Positions 8,598 to 18,584 are shown, counted from the first letter of the stretch. The stretch: DNA of 64,000 nt from Bradyrhizobium amphicarpaeae (GCF_002266435.3 NZ_CP029426.2:2014001-2078000); one strand, 5' to 3'. Program-made: numbers and translations. Notes: generated from the sequence alone by a model not told the origin.

Positions 8598-8716
8598 TCC
8601 CTCCCCCGCTTGCGGGGGAGGGGTGGGGAGAGGGTGTCTCCGCGGGCGAGAACCCCCAAGAGGAGAGAACACTCACCGCGCTTTCAGCGCGACCTCTGCC
8701 GCAAGCGGGAGAGGTG
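8598..8716 (-). repeat. Interspersed palindromic repeat element
   Basis: This non-coding block between dxs and the deoxyribosyltransferase contains a GC-rich hairpin (CTCCCCCGC TT GCGGGGGAG, 8601-8620). Its far end is partly complementary (CCGCAAGCGGGAGAGGTGA). Elements with this look are common between genes in Bradyrhizobium. The hairpin lacks a T run in either direction, so it is not a classic terminator, though it may attenuate read-through from dxs. Confidence 0.65.
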
Positions 8717-8724
8717 ACTCACGA

Positions 8725-10653
8725 TCAAGCCAGCTTGACCGTCTCGGCCTTGACGTCCTTGCCGAGCGCTTCGAACACCTTGGCGACGATGCCCTTGGCA
8801 TCGAGACCGGCGCGGCCGTACATCGCGGCCGGGGTGTCGTGGTCCTGGAACACGTCGGGCAGCACCATCGAGCGGAACTTGACCATGCCGGTGTCGAGCG
8901 CGCCCTGATCCGTCAGGTACTGCGCGACATGCGAGCCGAAGCCGCCGACCGAGCCTTCCTCGATCGTGATCAGCACGTCGTGGTCGCGGGCAAGCTTGAG
9001 CACCAGCTCGGTATCCAGCGGTTTCATGAAGCGTGCATCGGCGATGGTGGTCGACAGGCCGTGGGCTGCGAGCTCGTCGGCCGCCTTCTCGCATTCGGCG
9101 AGGCGCGTGCCAAAGGACAGCAGGGCGATCTTGCTGCCCTGGCGGACCACGCGACCCTTGCCGATCTCGAGCGGAATGCCGACTTCCGGCATCTCGACGC
9201 CGCGGCCTTCGCCGCGCGGATAGCGCAGCGAACTCGGACGGTCGTTGATGGCGACCTGGGTCGCCACCATGTGCACGAGCTCGGCTTCATCGCTAGCTGC
9301 CATGATCACCATGTTCGGCAGGCAGCCGAGATAGGCGTTGTCGAACGAGCCGGCATGGGTAGCGCCGTCGGCGCCGACGAGGCCGGCACGGTCGATGGCG
9401 AAGCGGACGGGCAGGTTCTGGATCGCGACGTCATGCACGATCTGGTCGTAACCGCGCTGCAGGAAGGTCGAGTAGATCGCGCAGAACGGCTTGTAGCCTT
9501 CGGTCGCAAGACCCGCGGCGAAGGTCACCGCGTGCTGCTCGGCGATGCCGACGTCGAAGGTGCGGTCGGGGAAGGCCTTGTTGAAGATGTCGACACCGGT
9601 GCCCGACGGCATCGCCGCGGTGATGGCGACGATCTTGTCGTCTTTCTGCGCTTCCTTGACGAGGCTCTGGCCGAATACGTTCTGGTAGGCCGGGGCGTTC
9701 GGCTTGGACTTGGCTTGCGTGCCGGTCGCGACGTCGAACTTGACGACGGCGTGGTACTTGTCGGCGGAGGCTTCCGCCGGACCGTAGCCCTTGCCCTTCT
9801 GCGTCACGACGTGGACCAGGATCGGGCCGGTCTCCATGTCGCGCACGTTCTTCAGGACGGGCAGCAGATGGTCGAGATTGTGGCCGTCGATCGGGCCGAC
9901 ATAGTAGAAACCGAGCTCTTCGAACAGCGTGCCGCCGTCCATCATGAAGCCGCGGGAATATTCCTCGACGCGGTTGGCACGGTTGGCGATGATCTTGGGC
10001 AGACGCTGGTTGATCTGCTTGGCGGCCTCGCGCAGCGTGCGATAGGTCTTGCCGGAGTAAAGGCGCGACAGATAGGCGCTCATGGCGCCGACCGGCGGCG
10101 CGATCGACATGTCGTTGTCGTTGAGGATGACGATCAGGCGCGAATTCATTGCACCCGCGTTGTTCATGGCTTCATAGGCCATGCCCGCCGACATCGCGCC
10201 GTCACCGATGACTGCGATGACGTTGTTGTTGCCGCCGGCGAGGTCACGTGCCACCGCCATGCCGAGGCCGGCGGAGATCGAGGTCGAGGAATGCGCCGCG
10301 CCGAACGGATCGTAGTCGCTCTCGCTGCGCTTGGTGAAGCCCGACAGGCCGCCGCCGGTGCGCAGCGTGCGGATGCGGTCGCGCCGGCCGGTGAGGATCT
10401 TGTGCGGATAGGCCTGATGGCCGACGTCCCAGATCAGCCGGTCGCGCGGCGTGTCGAAGACGTAATGGATCGCGGTGGTGAGCTCGACCACACCGAGGCC
10501 CGCGCCGAAATGACCGCCGGTCACCGAGACGGCATCGATGGTCTCCTGCCGCAGCTCGTCGGCGACCTGGCGAACCTGCTCGATCTTGAGCTTGCGCAGG
10601 TCGTCCGGCGTCCGGATGGTGTCGAGAAGCGGCGTTTTACTGTATGCGTTCAC
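8725..10653 (-). CDS. dxs: 1-deoxy-D-xylulose-5-phosphate synthase
   Basis: This TPP-dependent enzyme condenses pyruvate and glyceraldehyde 3-phosphate, the first step of the MEP isoprenoid pathway. The product is about 642 residues, full length for the family. Visible landmarks are [16 protein letters not shown] with the catalytic histidine, [17 protein letters not shown], and the TPP/Mg motif [18 protein letters not shown] ending in NDNDMSI. The pyrimidine-binding [20 protein letters not shown] and the transketolase C-terminal domain complete it. The open frame allows a TTG at 10665; I preferred the GTG at 10651-10653 ([13 protein letters not shown]) because GGAAA precedes it and homologous proteins start at this point. 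It shares direction with xseB upstream, across a 600-bp gap. Confidence 0.96.
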   Translation of the reverse strand: MNAYSKTPLLDTIRTPDDLRKLKIEQVRQVADELRQETIDAVSVTGGHFGAGLGVVELTTAIHYVFDTPRDRLIWDVGHQAYPHKILTGRRDRIRTLRTGGGLSGFTKRSESDYDPFGAAHSSTSISAGLGMAVARDLAGGNNNVIAVIGDGAMSAGMAYEAMNNAGAMNSRLIVILNDNDMSIAPPVGAMSAYLSRLYSGKTYRTLREAAKQINQRLPKIIANRANRVEEYSRGFMMDGGTLFEELGFYYVGPIDGHNLDHLLPVLKNVRDMETGPILVHVVTQKGKGYGPAEASADKYHAVVKFDVATGTQAKSKPNAPAYQNVFGQSLVKEAQKDDKIVAITAAMPSGTGVDIFNKAFPDRTFDVGIAEQHAVTFAAGLATEGYKPFCAIYSTFLQRGYDQIVHDVAIQNLPVRFAIDRAGLVGADGATHAGSFDNAYLGCLPNMVIMAASDEAELVHMVATQVAINDRPSSLRYPRGEGRGVEMPEVGIPLEIGKGRVVRQGSKIALLSFGTRLAECEKAADELAAHGLSTTIADARFMKPLDTELVLKLARDHDVLITIEEGSVGGFGSHVAQYLTDQGALDTGMVKFRSMVLPDVFQDHDTPAAMYGRAGLDAKGIVAKVFEALGKDVKAETVKLA

Positions 10654-10665
10654 GGCGATTTCCAA

Positions 10666-11265
10666 TTTGTCAGCGCCGGAAGGTCATTCCGGTGCGCGAT
10701 GGGTTTGCACAATATCGGCGCAGCGCGAGTCCTCAAACCGTCGGAGCCACCTGCATGGGGCAAGGCCCCGTCTTCAAGCTTAGGTAAGCTTAAGTGCGCT
10801 CCGGTTCAGTCTCTGTGATCCCTGTCACTTAGATCGGCTTCGTCCGTCCCAGCCAATTTCATCAGCAGTTTGAAGCGCTTGTCGTCGGAATTCTCTGCCC
10901 ACGCAAGGCTTGCAAAAAGCCACACTCCGCGCAGCTTTACACCAAAGCTTGGGCCAAAGCCAACCCGCAGGACCGATTAGGGGTATGCAGATGCAACCGG
11001 CGGGCCAGAGTGGTTAACCTTGGGCCGGGGCCAGGGGTTCCAGTCTTGCCCGGTTTCCTGGCAGGATTTGCGCCTGAATGCGATCCTTTTTGGTCCTGAG
11101 GGACCGATTTCCGGAACGGATGACACCGATCCGGCTGCATGGAACCGCGCTCCTCAGCGGATAGCGCCGTGCGATCGCGAAATCAATGTGGGTGCGGCCA
11201 CGCGCTCGTGATGAGGTTCGCGAGGCCTGCCATCAGGAGACTGACCGGGACAGTCTCGGTTTTCC
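10666..11265. other. 600-bp intergenic region between dxs and xseB
   Basis: No credible gene is seen here: the small frames lack start signals and family resemblance. There is an imperfect hairpin just upstream of dxs (GCGCCGGAA ... TTCCGGTGC, about 10671-10694), which would lie in the dxs leader. A 7-bp stem (GAGACTG/CAGTCTC, 11237-11257) immediately follows the xseB stop, without a proper T run on the minus strand. Two copies of AAGCTTA stand close together near 10775-10800. A dxs promoter probably lies in this gap. Confidence 0.5.
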
Positions 11266-11517
11266 TTACTGTACGTCCAGCGGCGCGGTGCCGGTGGCCT
11301 GGCCGCTGGCATCGGTGGTGATCTTGTCGACGCGTGCCTCGGCCTGGCGCAGCAATTCCTCGCAGCGGCGCTTCAGCGCTTCGCCACGCTCGTAGATCGT
11401 CACGGATTCCTCGAGCGGCACCTTGCCGTCCTCGAGTCGCTTCACGATCGTTTCGAGTTCCTCGATCGCGCGCTCGAAGGTGAGCCTGGAGACGTCGACT
11501 TGAGTGTTTTCGGCCAT
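11266..11517 (-). CDS. xseB: Exodeoxyribonuclease VII small subunit
   Basis: This 83-residue helical protein has the XseB signature LTFERAIEELETIVKRLEDGKVPLEESVTIYERGEALKRRC (in parts: FERAIEELETIV, LEDGKVPLEESV, YERGEALKRRCEE). It joins XseA to form exonuclease VII, which degrades single-stranded DNA in recombination and mismatch repair. The length matches the family, and the ATG at 11515-11517 is clear. It stands 73 bp downstream of the deacetylase-family gene and upstream of dxs, the order commonly seen in alphaproteobacteria, where xseB and isoprenoid genes are neighbours. The large subunit gene is not in this window. Confidence 0.95.
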   Translation of the reverse strand: MAENTQVDVSRLTFERAIEELETIVKRLEDGKVPLEESVTIYERGEALKRRCEELLRQAEARVDKITTDASGQATGTAPLDVQ

Positions 11518-11590
11518 ATCCGTTTCCGATTGCCCGATTCGCTTTCCGCAGGAGAAAACAAAGTTTTGCGGGCGTAATGTGGCGGGTGCT

Positions 11591-12520
11591 TCAGGCGCCC
11601 ATCAGGGCGCCGACATGCGCCGTAACAGATTCTTTCAGCCCTTGCAGGTCATAGCCGCCCTCGAGCACCGAAACAACGCGGCCCCCTGCGGTCTTGTCGG
11701 CGAGATCCATCAGCTTGCGCGTCACCCAGGCATAATCCTCCGCGCGCAAATTCAGCGAGGCCAGCGGATCGCGGTAATGCGCATCGAAGCCGGCGGAGAT
11801 GACAAGTAGCTCCGGGCTGAATTTTTCGAGCTGCGGCAGGATCAGGTTTTCGAACGCAGAGCGGAATTCCGGCCCGCCATCCTCGGAGGCGAGCGGCGCG
11901 TTGACGATGGTGTCGTGGTCGCCGCGCTCGCCGGTCGCACCGGTGCCCGGAAACAGCGGCATCTGGTGCGTCGAGCAGTACATCACGGTCGGGTCCGACC
12001 AGAAGATGTCCTGCGTGCCGTTGCCGTGATGCACGTCGAAATCGACGATGGCCGCGCGCTTGATGCCGTATTTGCGCTGCGCGTGGCGCGCGGCGATCGC
12101 GACATTGTCGAAGAAGCAGAAGCCCATCGACTTGCCGATCTCGGCGTGATGGCCGGGCGGGCGCACCGCGACGAAGGCATTGCGATGCTCGCCCGCCATC
12201 ACCGCTTCGGTCGCCGCCACCGCGCCGCCGACGCCGCGCATCACCGCTTCCCATGTGCCCGGCGACATCGAGGTGTCGCCGTCGATATAGACGAGGCCGC
12301 TGCCCGGTGCGATGTGGCGCAGCTCGGTGACGTAGTGCTCGTTGTGGCAAAGCGTGACGAGATCGAGATCGCCCTCGGGCGCCTGGTCGCGCACCAGAAA
12401 CTGGAAGCGCTCATGCGACAGCGCTTCCTCCACCGCACGCAGGCGATCAGGCCTTTCAGGGTGTCCCGGCGGCGTGACATGGTCGAGGCAGGCCTTGTGG
12501 GACAGGAGAAGCGTGCTCAT
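11591..12520 (-). CDS. Histone deacetylase family protein (AcuC/AphA-like)
   Basis: This is a protein of about 309 residues with the arginase/deacetylase fold. Zinc and catalytic motifs are visible: RPPGHHAE (tandem histidines), [14 protein letters not shown] (Asp/His zinc ligands), [25 protein letters not shown] (second Asp ligand) and VLEGGYDL (tyrosine loop). Bacterial members deacetylate acetyl-lysine or acetylpolyamines; the substrate cannot be told from sequence. The start at 12518-12520 ([14 protein letters not shown]) has GAGG upstream and matches the family N-terminus; the longer frame to 12565 is unsupported. It precedes xseB on the same strand by 73 bp and is likely co-transcribed with it. 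Confidence 0.93.
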   Translation of the reverse strand: MSTLLLSHKACLDHVTPPGHPERPDRLRAVEEALSHERFQFLVRDQAPEGDLDLVTLCHNEHYVTELRHIAPGSGLVYIDGDTSMSPGTWEAVMRGVGGAVAATEAVMAGEHRNAFVAVRPPGHHAEIGKSMGFCFFDNVAIAARHAQRKYGIKRAAIVDFDVHHGNGTQDIFWSDPTVMYCSTHQMPLFPGTGATGERGDHDTIVNAPLASEDGGPEFRSAFENLILPQLEKFSPELLVISAGFDAHYRDPLASLNLRAEDYAWVTRKLMDLADKTAGGRVVSVLEGGYDLQGLKESVTAHVGALMGA

Positions 12521-12653
12521 CAGGTCGGCCTCATGGATGCGGGCTTTCGACGTCGCTTGGCGCATCCGGCGCCAAAACGCAATGCAAAACCCAATCTATG
12601 CGCTTGAACGGGAATGGCAAAGGGTTGTCCCGTTCCGGCCCGTTTGATCCAGA

Positions 12654-14309
12654 TCAATTCACGCGCAGGATGCGGCTCAGCGGGAGCGGGCCGACCGGGC
12701 CGTGCGCCCGGAAGAACGCGAACAGCGCGTCCGCGTCGTAGCCGCCATATTGCAGCGCCGTGCCTTGTTTGGCGACGGTAAAACCATCGCCGCCGACCGC
12801 AAGGTAATCGTTGAGGGTGACACGATACCCGCTGGCCTGCTCGATCGGCCTGCCGTTGAGCGTCATCTTGTCGGCCATCACGCGCTCGCCGAATGGCTTC
12901 GACGCATCCCAGGCATAGCTGAACCCGTTCGACACCTGGAGGATCCGCGGCCGCTTCGGGTCCAGCCATTGCTGCTCGAGCATGTCCTTGAGCTGGCTGC
13001 CCGTCAGCGTCATCGTCACGAGGCGGTTGCGGAACGGCTGGCTGGCGAAAACGTCGCCGAAGGAAATCGCTCCGTTCTCCTTCGGGACGATGTCGGTGCG
13101 GATGCCGCCGGGATTGGTGAGGGCGATGACAGCGCTGCCATCCTGGGCCGCCCTGGTCGCGGCAAGCTGCGCGTCCGCGATGACGTCGCCGAGCGTGCTT
13201 TCGCCGGCCTCGTTCGGCACGCGCGACAGCGTCTGCGTCACCGATCCGGCCGGCCGGTTGGCGATCGGCGCCGACAGCCTGTCATAGGCCTCGATCAGCG
13301 CGCTCTGCTCGGCGTCCTTCGCCAGCGATGCGTTGGCGACGATGACGTTCTCGGCTTTGGTGCTGACGATGTCGCGGGTGACAGGATCGAGCTTGAGATC
13401 GATCGCGGTGACCAGCGTGCCGTATTTGTCGCCACTGGTGACGAGCCGCCCGTCGATGTCGCAGACATAGGCGCGGTGGGTGTGGCCGCTGACGACGACG
13501 TCGACCGCGCGGTCGAACTTCTTGACGATGTCGACGATCGGCCCCGTAATGGCAGGGCATTCATTGTAGTCGCCGGCGGGCTCGCCGCCCTGGTGGATCA
13601 GCACCACGATCGCCTCGACGCCGCGCGCCTTCAGTTGCGGCACTATCGCATTCACCGTCGCGGCTTCGTCGCGGAATTCGAGGCCTGCGATGCCCGATGG
13701 CGAGACGATGCCTGCGGTCTCCTTCAAGGTCAGCCCGATGAAGGCGACGGGGATGCCATCGAATTCCCTGATTTCATAGGGCGGCAGCACGCTGTTGCCC
13801 GTCGCGGTATCGATGGTGGACGCGGCCAGATAACTGAATTTGGCGCCGGTGAACGGATGCGGCCCCTGGCAGCCGTCGACCGGATGGCAGCCGCCGTTCT
13901 GCATCCTGAGCAGCTCGGTCTTGCCCTCGTCGAATTCGTGATTGCCGACCGAGCTGATCGCAAGCCCCATCAGCGAAAGCGCTTCCACCGATGGCTCGTC
14001 GTGAAACATCGCCGACAGGAACGGGCTCGCCCCGATCAGATCGCCGGCGGCGACGAAGATCGTGTTCTTGTGCCCCTCGCGCAGTTGCTTCACCAGCGTC
14101 GCCATGTATTCGGCGCCGCCGGCCGCAACCATCACCTTCCTGGCTCCGTCCTCGGGATCGGCGATGCGGATGCCGCCCGGCGACGGGCGCAGATTGCCGT
14201 GAAAATCGTTGATGGCAAGGATGCGCAGCTCGACCGGCGCGGCGGTTTGGGCCGAGGCGGGAAGGGCGGCGATGAGGGCGAGGGCGGCGAGGATGGATCG
14301 GTATCGCAT
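12654..14309 (-). CDS. Periplasmic 5'-nucleotidase / metallophosphatase
   Basis: This 551-residue enzyme has a signal peptide (MRYRSILAALALIAALPASAQ). The N-terminal calcineurin-like metallophosphatase domain shows all metal sites: LAINDFHGNLRP, GDLIGASPFLS, VGNHEFDEG, VLIHQGG and VSGHTHRAYVC. The C-terminal 5'-nucleotidase domain (about residues 340-520) includes LTNPGGIRTDI and FGERVMADKMTLNG with substrate-stacking aromatic positions. It should hydrolyse nucleotides or related phosphodiesters in the periplasm for phosphate or nucleoside salvage. The paired cysteines in NGGCHPVDGCQG suggest an extra disulfide loop. The gene stands alone; a repeat element lies upstream. Confidence 0.93.
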   Translation of the reverse strand: MRYRSILAALALIAALPASAQTAAPVELRILAINDFHGNLRPSPGGIRIADPEDGARKVMVAAGGAEYMATLVKQLREGHKNTIFVAAGDLIGASPFLSAMFHDEPSVEALSLMGLAISSVGNHEFDEGKTELLRMQNGGCHPVDGCQGPHPFTGAKFSYLAASTIDTATGNSVLPPYEIREFDGIPVAFIGLTLKETAGIVSPSGIAGLEFRDEAATVNAIVPQLKARGVEAIVVLIHQGGEPAGDYNECPAITGPIVDIVKKFDRAVDVVVSGHTHRAYVCDIDGRLVTSGDKYGTLVTAIDLKLDPVTRDIVSTKAENVIVANASLAKDAEQSALIEAYDRLSAPIANRPAGSVTQTLSRVPNEAGESTLGDVIADAQLAATRAAQDGSAVIALTNPGGIRTDIVPKENGAISFGDVFASQPFRNRLVTMTLTGSQLKDMLEQQWLDPKRPRILQVSNGFSYAWDASKPFGERVMADKMTLNGRPIEQASGYRVTLNDYLAVGGDGFTVAKQGTALQYGGYDADALFAFFRAHGPVGPLPLSRILRVN

Positions 14310-14356
14310 GAAACCAAGATTAGTCGTTCAGCACGAAGATTTCACGAAGGTTCTCG

Positions 14357-14462
14357 CCGTCATTCCGGGGCGACGCGCAGCGTCGAGCCCGGAATCCATT
14401 CATCCACCAACTCCGCGGCCCGATGGATTCCGGGTTCGCGCAGCGCGCGCCCCGGAATGACG
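14357..14462. repeat. Interspersed palindromic repeat (CGTCATTCCGGGG type)
   Basis: The block begins CGTCATTCCGGGGCG and ends with its inverse CGCCCCGGAATGACG. Inner inverted sequence is GAGCCCGGAATCCAT / ATGGATTCCGGGTTC. This two-level palindrome is a well-known type of short intergenic element in Bradyrhizobium and relatives. It separates the 5'-nucleotidase promoter region from the end of the enoyl-CoA hydratase gene and may form an RNA hairpin on either strand. Confidence 0.8.
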
Positions 14463-14488
14463 GCTTTTGACTTGGCGCGGGCTTACCC

Positions 14489-15247
14489 CTACCGCTTCTT
14501 CCGGCTCGCGAACGCGTTGAATGCGGCCACCGCTTCGTTCGACTTCAGCCGATCGCCGAACAGATGGCCTTCCTGATCGATGCGGCGGGTCAGTTCTTCG
14601 GCCGGTGCGCGCAGCAATTTGCGGGAGGTTGCGACCGCCTCGGCCGACAGCCGGCAGATCTCGCGCGCCACCTTGCGCGCCTCGACCTCGGTATGTCCCG
14701 GCGACACCACGGTGTTGACGAAGCCTGCCGCGTGCGCCTCCGCGGCGGAGAAAGTCCGCCCCATCACCAGCATCGCGAAGGCACGCTGATATCCCATCGT
14801 GTTCGGCATCAAGAGGCTGGCGCCGCCGACCGGAACCAGCCCGAGATGAATGTAGGGCGCGGAGAAGGTCGCAGCGTTCGAGGCCAGCACGTAGTCGCAG
14901 TGAAACAGCATCACGGTGCCCATGCCGATCGAGGCGCCGTCGACGGCGGCGATGATCGGCTTGACGTTGAGGGCGAGCGAATAGAGAAACTTGGCGCCTT
15001 CCGACAGCGTCTCGGGGCGCGCGGTGTCGGCGTGCATGAAATCGTCGATGTCGTCGCCGGCAGTGAACACGCCGGAGCCGCCGGTGACGACCATGCAGCG
15101 GATATCGGGGTTATTCTGCGCGGTATCGATCGCGCGGCTCATTTCCCGATACATGTCCTGGGTGATGGCGTTCTTCTTGCCCGGGCGGCGCAGCGTGATC
15201 ACGCGCGTTCCGCGCTCCTCGGTGACGACGATGTTGCCGTTCGGCAT
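14489..15247 (-). CDS. Enoyl-CoA hydratase/isomerase family protein
   Basis: This protein of about 252 residues has the crotonase fold. It shows the N-terminal VITLRRPGKKNAITQDMYREM and the oxyanion-hole regions GVFTAGDDIDDF and VDGASIGMGTVMLFHCD. The helix FSAPYIHLGLVPVGGASLLMP follows. In the position of the second catalytic glutamate of true hydratases there is V-P-V-G-G-A-S, so it may be an isomerase or a divergent hydratase. It probably acts in fatty-acid or aromatic-acid catabolism. The start at 15245-15247 (MPNGNIVV) has AGGGGG just upstream; the longer frame to 15295 has no such signal. Confidence 0.88.
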   Translation of the reverse strand: MPNGNIVVTEERGTRVITLRRPGKKNAITQDMYREMSRAIDTAQNNPDIRCMVVTGGSGVFTAGDDIDDFMHADTARPETLSEGAKFLYSLALNVKPIIAAVDGASIGMGTVMLFHCDYVLASNAATFSAPYIHLGLVPVGGASLLMPNTMGYQRAFAMLVMGRTFSAAEAHAAGFVNTVVSPGHTEVEARKVAREICRLSAEAVATSRKLLRAPAEELTRRIDQEGHLFGDRLKSNEAVAAFNAFASRKKR

Positions 15248-15476
15248 GAAAACCCCCTGCGCCCGCGGCGACGCTTCCGCTCGCGAGACTTGCAAGCATC
15301 AGCCTACATCATCCCGCAGGCGTGCCAATGCGCTGTCTCAACCTTTTCGGTGTCGAATTCCGTTGAGGTCGACGCAGGCGCCGCCGCCGCAACAATCGGC
15401 TACAATGTTTCATTTGAAATACCGCTGGTTGTGGTGCACGATCCCGCGCGGTTCCATTGGCCCGATTGCCCGATCG

Positions 15477-16715
15477 ATGATTGCTGCAAGCCGCGTCGAC
15501 GAATCCTCGCTGCACTACCGCGGCTGGCGCGTCGTGCTGGCCTGCTTCCTGATGGCCTTCTTCATGTTCGGCTTCGGCCTGTACGGACAGGGCGTCTACC
15601 TCGCCGAGCTGCAGCGCGCCCATGGCTGGCCGGGCACGCTGGTTTCCGCGGCCAGCACGTTCTCGTTTCTCCTGACCTCCGTCCTCGTCGTCTTCACCGA
15701 CGATCTGCTCGCGCGCATAGGCTTGCGGTCGCTGATTCTGTGCGGCCTGGCGGCGCTCGGCGCCTCGACGGTGCTGCTGGCGCTGATGCAGACGCCCTGG
15801 CAGCTGTATCTCGCCTATTCGCTGATGTCGGTCGGCTGGACCGGCATGGGCACCGTGGTGATCGCGACCGTGCTGAATTCCTGGTTCGAGCGGCGCCGCG
15901 GGCTTGCGCTCAGCCTTGCGTTCAACGGCGCGACCTGCGGCGGCATCGTCCTCGTTCCGCTGCTGCTGTCGCTGACCGCCAGTATCGGCTTCCGCTCCGC
16001 CATGCTGGCGGCCACCATGGCGATGGTGGTGCTGGTGTTGCCGGTGGTCGTGGTCTTCATTGGCTGGCCTGCCGCGACCTCGCCGGTATCGGGCGGACGC
16101 ACGTCCGGCGGCAGTTCGACCGTGCCAAGCCATTCCCGCAAGACGCTGCTCGCCAATGCGGCGTTCTGGACCATGGTGCTGCCGATCGCGATCGCGGTTC
16201 TAGCCCAGATGGGGTTCATCATCCACCAGGTGAGCTTTCTCGAACCGCTGATCGGGCGCTCCGCCGCAGGGTTCGCGGTCACCATCATGGCGGGGATGGC
16301 GGTGGTCGGCCGCCTGTCGCTCGGTCTGTTCGTCGACCGGCTCGATCCCAGGCTCGCCTGCGCGGCCTCGATGACGAGCCAGGCCGTGGCGCTGTTCGTT
16401 CTGCTGCAGAGCACGAGCCCGACGATGCTGCTGCTGTGCTGCGCCGTCTACGGATTCTCGATCGGCAACATGATCACGTTCCCGCCCCTGATCATCCAGC
16501 GCGAGATCGGCGCCGGCGCCTTCGCCGCCGCGATGGGATTGGGCACGTCGATCAGCGGCATCGTCAGCGCCTTCGGTCCCGGCATCGTCGGCCTCGTGCG
16601 GAGTGCCACCGGTAGTTACACCACGGCTCTTGCGATGTGCGTCGTGCTCGATCTCGTGGCCGCGGGAATCGTGCTGTGGCGGCCGGGGAGGACCGCGAAG
16701 GTCCTGGCCTCGTAG
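15477..16715 (+). CDS. MFS transporter (12 TM)
   Basis: This is a major facilitator permease of about 412 residues beginning MIAASRVDESSLHYRGWRVVLACF. The helices follow in two sets of six with a central polar loop (GGRTSGGSSTVPSHSRKT). The arrangement resembles the monocarboxylate/oxalate-formate antiporter branch: LNSWFERRRGLALSLAFNG after helix 4 is typical of that group. The substrate is unknown. The frame is open far upstream (to 14991), but that part overlaps the opposite-strand hydratase gene. An ATG at 15405 is the other plausible start; neither has a strong Shine-Dalgarno. It is divergent from the hydratase and convergent with the acyl-CoA dehydrogenase. Confidence 0.87.
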   Translation: MIAASRVDESSLHYRGWRVVLACFLMAFFMFGFGLYGQGVYLAELQRAHGWPGTLVSAASTFSFLLTSVLVVFTDDLLARIGLRSLILCGLAALGASTVLLALMQTPWQLYLAYSLMSVGWTGMGTVVIATVLNSWFERRRGLALSLAFNGATCGGIVLVPLLLSLTASIGFRSAMLAATMAMVVLVLPVVVVFIGWPAATSPVSGGRTSGGSSTVPSHSRKTLLANAAFWTMVLPIAIAVLAQMGFIIHQVSFLEPLIGRSAAGFAVTIMAGMAVVGRLSLGLFVDRLDPRLACAASMTSQAVALFVLLQSTSPTMLLLCCAVYGFSIGNMITFPPLIIQREIGAGAFAAAMGLGTSISGIVSAFGPGIVGLVRSATGSYTTALAMCVVLDLVAAGIVLWRPGRTAKVLAS

Positions 16716-16798
16716 CCCGGATGGAGCGAAGCGTAATCCGGGATTCGTGCCATGAGCGACGCCGGCCCCGGATTGCGCTGCGCTCCCTCAGGGCTACA
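16711..16798. repeat. Interspersed palindromic repeat (GTAGCCCGGAT type)
   Basis: This short element starts CGTAGCCCGGATGGAGCGAAG and ends in a near-complementary GGATTGCGCTGCGCTCC ... GGGCTACAG. It lies exactly between the convergent MFS and acyl-CoA dehydrogenase genes and covers the stop of the MFS gene, so it may act as a bidirectional transcript end. Elements of this sequence type are frequent in Bradyrhizobium intergenic regions. Confidence 0.75.
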
Positions 16799-16805
16799 GC
16801 CCTTC

Positions 16806-18584
16806 TCACCCCAGCAACACCGCATCCGCCGTCGCGACGGACTCCGCGCTCTCGGTGACGGTGCGCTCGAGCGCGCCGGCCTGCACACTGATGTTCTCGG
16901 CGAAGAAGCGTGCCAGCGAGACGTAGCGCGCGGCGTCCGTATTGCCGTCGGCCTTGGCGGCGAGCGCCTCGGAGGCGAGCAGGCAGCCGCCGAGCGTGGA
17001 GCCGAACTGCTGCAGGTATGGCGTCGCGCCGGCAAGCGCCTCGTTCGGCGCGGACGTCACGCGCTCCAGCAGCCACTTGCTGGTCCGCGTCAAGGCCTCC
17101 AGCGCTTCGCGCAGCTTGACGCCCGTGGTGCCGAAAGCCGGATCGTTCGACGCTTCGACGTTCTTGACCGTCGCGGCGAGCTCGTCGAGCAGCGCCCACA
17201 CCGACGCGCCGCCATTGGCCGCGAGCTTGCGCGTGACGAGGTCGATCGCCTGGATGCCGTTGGTACCTTCGTAGATCGCGGTGATGCGGGCATCGCGATA
17301 ATGCTGGGCCGCACCGGTCTCCTCGATGAAGCCCATGCCGCCATGCACCTGCACCCCGAGATAGGCGACCTCGTTGCCGATGTCGGTGGAATAACCCTTG
17401 GCCATCGGCGTCAGCAGCGCCGCGCGTGCGGCGGCATCCGCGCGCACCTTGGGATCCCTGGCGCGGGTGGAGACATCGAGCGCGACCGCGGTCGCATAGC
17501 AGATGGTGCGCGCGGCTGCGGTCTGCGCCCGCATCCGCATCAACATGCGCTTGACGTCGGGGTGTACGAAGATCGCATCCGAGCCGTCGCCCTTCTTGCC
17601 GACGGCGCGGCCCTGCTTGCGCTCCTGCGCAAAGGACAACGCCTGCTGAAAGGCACGATCGGCAACACCGACGCCTTCCAGGCCGACGCCGAGCCTTGCC
17701 TGGTTCATCATCGTGAACATGCAGCGCATGCCCTGGTTCTCTTCGCCGATCAGGAAGCCGATGGCGCCGCCATGATCGCCCATGGTCATGGTGCAGGTGG
17801 GGGAGGCATGCATGCCGAGCTTGTGCTCGACGCCGGAGGCGAAGATGTCGTTGCGCTGTCCGAGCGAGCCGTCTGCATTGATCATGAACTTCGGCACGAG
17901 GAACAGCGAGATCCCCTTGGTGCCGGCGGGCGCGTCGGGCAGGCGCGCCAGCACGAAATGCACGATGTTGTCGGTCATGTCGTGCTCGCCATAGGTGATG
18001 AAGATCTTCGTCCCCTTGATGCGATAGGTGCCGTCGGCTTGCTTCTCGGCACGGGTACGCAGCGCGCCGACGTCGGAGCCGGCCTGCGGCTCGGTGAGCT
18101 GCATTGTGCCGGTCCATTCGCCGGAGACGAGCTTTTCGAGATAGATCTTTTTCAGCTCGTCGCTGCCATGCGCGTCCAGAGCCTCGATCGCCGAGGCCGT
18201 CAGCAACGGGCAGAGGCCGAAGGCGACGTTGGCGGCGCTCCAGATCTCGGTGCAGGCGGCGTTGATCGCGATCGGCAGGCCTTGGCCGCCGAAATCCTCG
18301 GGACCGGACACCGCGTTCCAGCCGCCCTCGGTCCAGCGCTTGTAGGCGTCGGGCCATCCCGGCGCGGTCGTCACCTTGCCGCCCTCGAGCTTGATGCCGT
18401 GCTCGTCGCCGACTTTGTTGAGCGGGGCCAGCACGTCGGTTGCGAACTTGCCGGCTTCCTCCAGCACGGCCGCGGCGATGTCGGCGTCGAAATCGCCGTA
18501 GTGACCGGCCTCCACGGCAGCCTTGAGGCCGGCGCCGTGATTGAGCGACAGCAGCATGTCAGAGATCGGCGCGCGGTAGGTCAT
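16806..18584 (-). CDS. Acyl-CoA dehydrogenase (long form with C-terminal extension)
   Basis: This 592-residue FAD enzyme belongs to the long acyl-CoA dehydrogenase subgroup (DmdC/FadE5-like) with an extra C-terminal helical domain. Motifs include the FAD/substrate segment GTMQLTEPQAGSDVGALRT, KIFITYGEHDMTDNIVHFVLAR, and HGGMGFIEETGAAQHYRDARI with YEGTNGIQAIDLV. The last contains the usual catalytic-glutamate region. It should introduce the 2,3-double bond into an acyl-CoA or a thioester such as methylmercaptopropionyl-CoA; which one cannot be decided. The ATG at 18582-18584 has GGGAG seven bases upstream. It is read away from tRNA-Gln and convergent with the MFS gene. Confidence 0.94.
   Translation of the reverse strand: MTYRAPISDMLLSLNHGAGLKAAVEAGHYGDFDADIAAAVLEEAGKFATDVLAPLNKVGDEHGIKLEGGKVTTAPGWPDAYKRWTEGGWNAVSGPEDFGGQGLPIAINAACTEIWSAANVAFGLCPLLTASAIEALDAHGSDELKKIYLEKLVSGEWTGTMQLTEPQAGSDVGALRTRAEKQADGTYRIKGTKIFITYGEHDMTDNIVHFVLARLPDAPAGTKGISLFLVPKFMINADGSLGQRNDIFASGVEHKLGMHASPTCTMTMGDHGGAIGFLIGEENQGMRCMFTMMNQARLGVGLEGVGVADRAFQQALSFAQERKQGRAVGKKGDGSDAIFVHPDVKRMLMRMRAQTAAARTICYATAVALDVSTRARDPKVRADAAARAALLTPMAKGYSTDIGNEVAYLGVQVHGGMGFIEETGAAQHYRDARITAIYEGTNGIQAIDLVTRKLAANGGASVWALLDELAATVKNVEASNDPAFGTTGVKLREALEALTRTSKWLLERVTSAPNEALAGATPYLQQFGSTLGGCLLASEALAAKADGNTDAARYVSLARFFAENISVQAGALERTVTESAESVATADAVLLG

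Noticed and set aside
11237..11257. Intrinsic terminator after xseB
   Set aside because: A 7-bp stem is present, but on the minus strand it is not followed by a T run; kept only as a note in the intergenic entry.
12600..12653. Extra small gene between the 5'-nucleotidase and the deacetylase gene
   Set aside because: Only short frames without initiation signals; the space is probably the promoter region of the deacetylase gene and the tail of the nucleotidase transcript.
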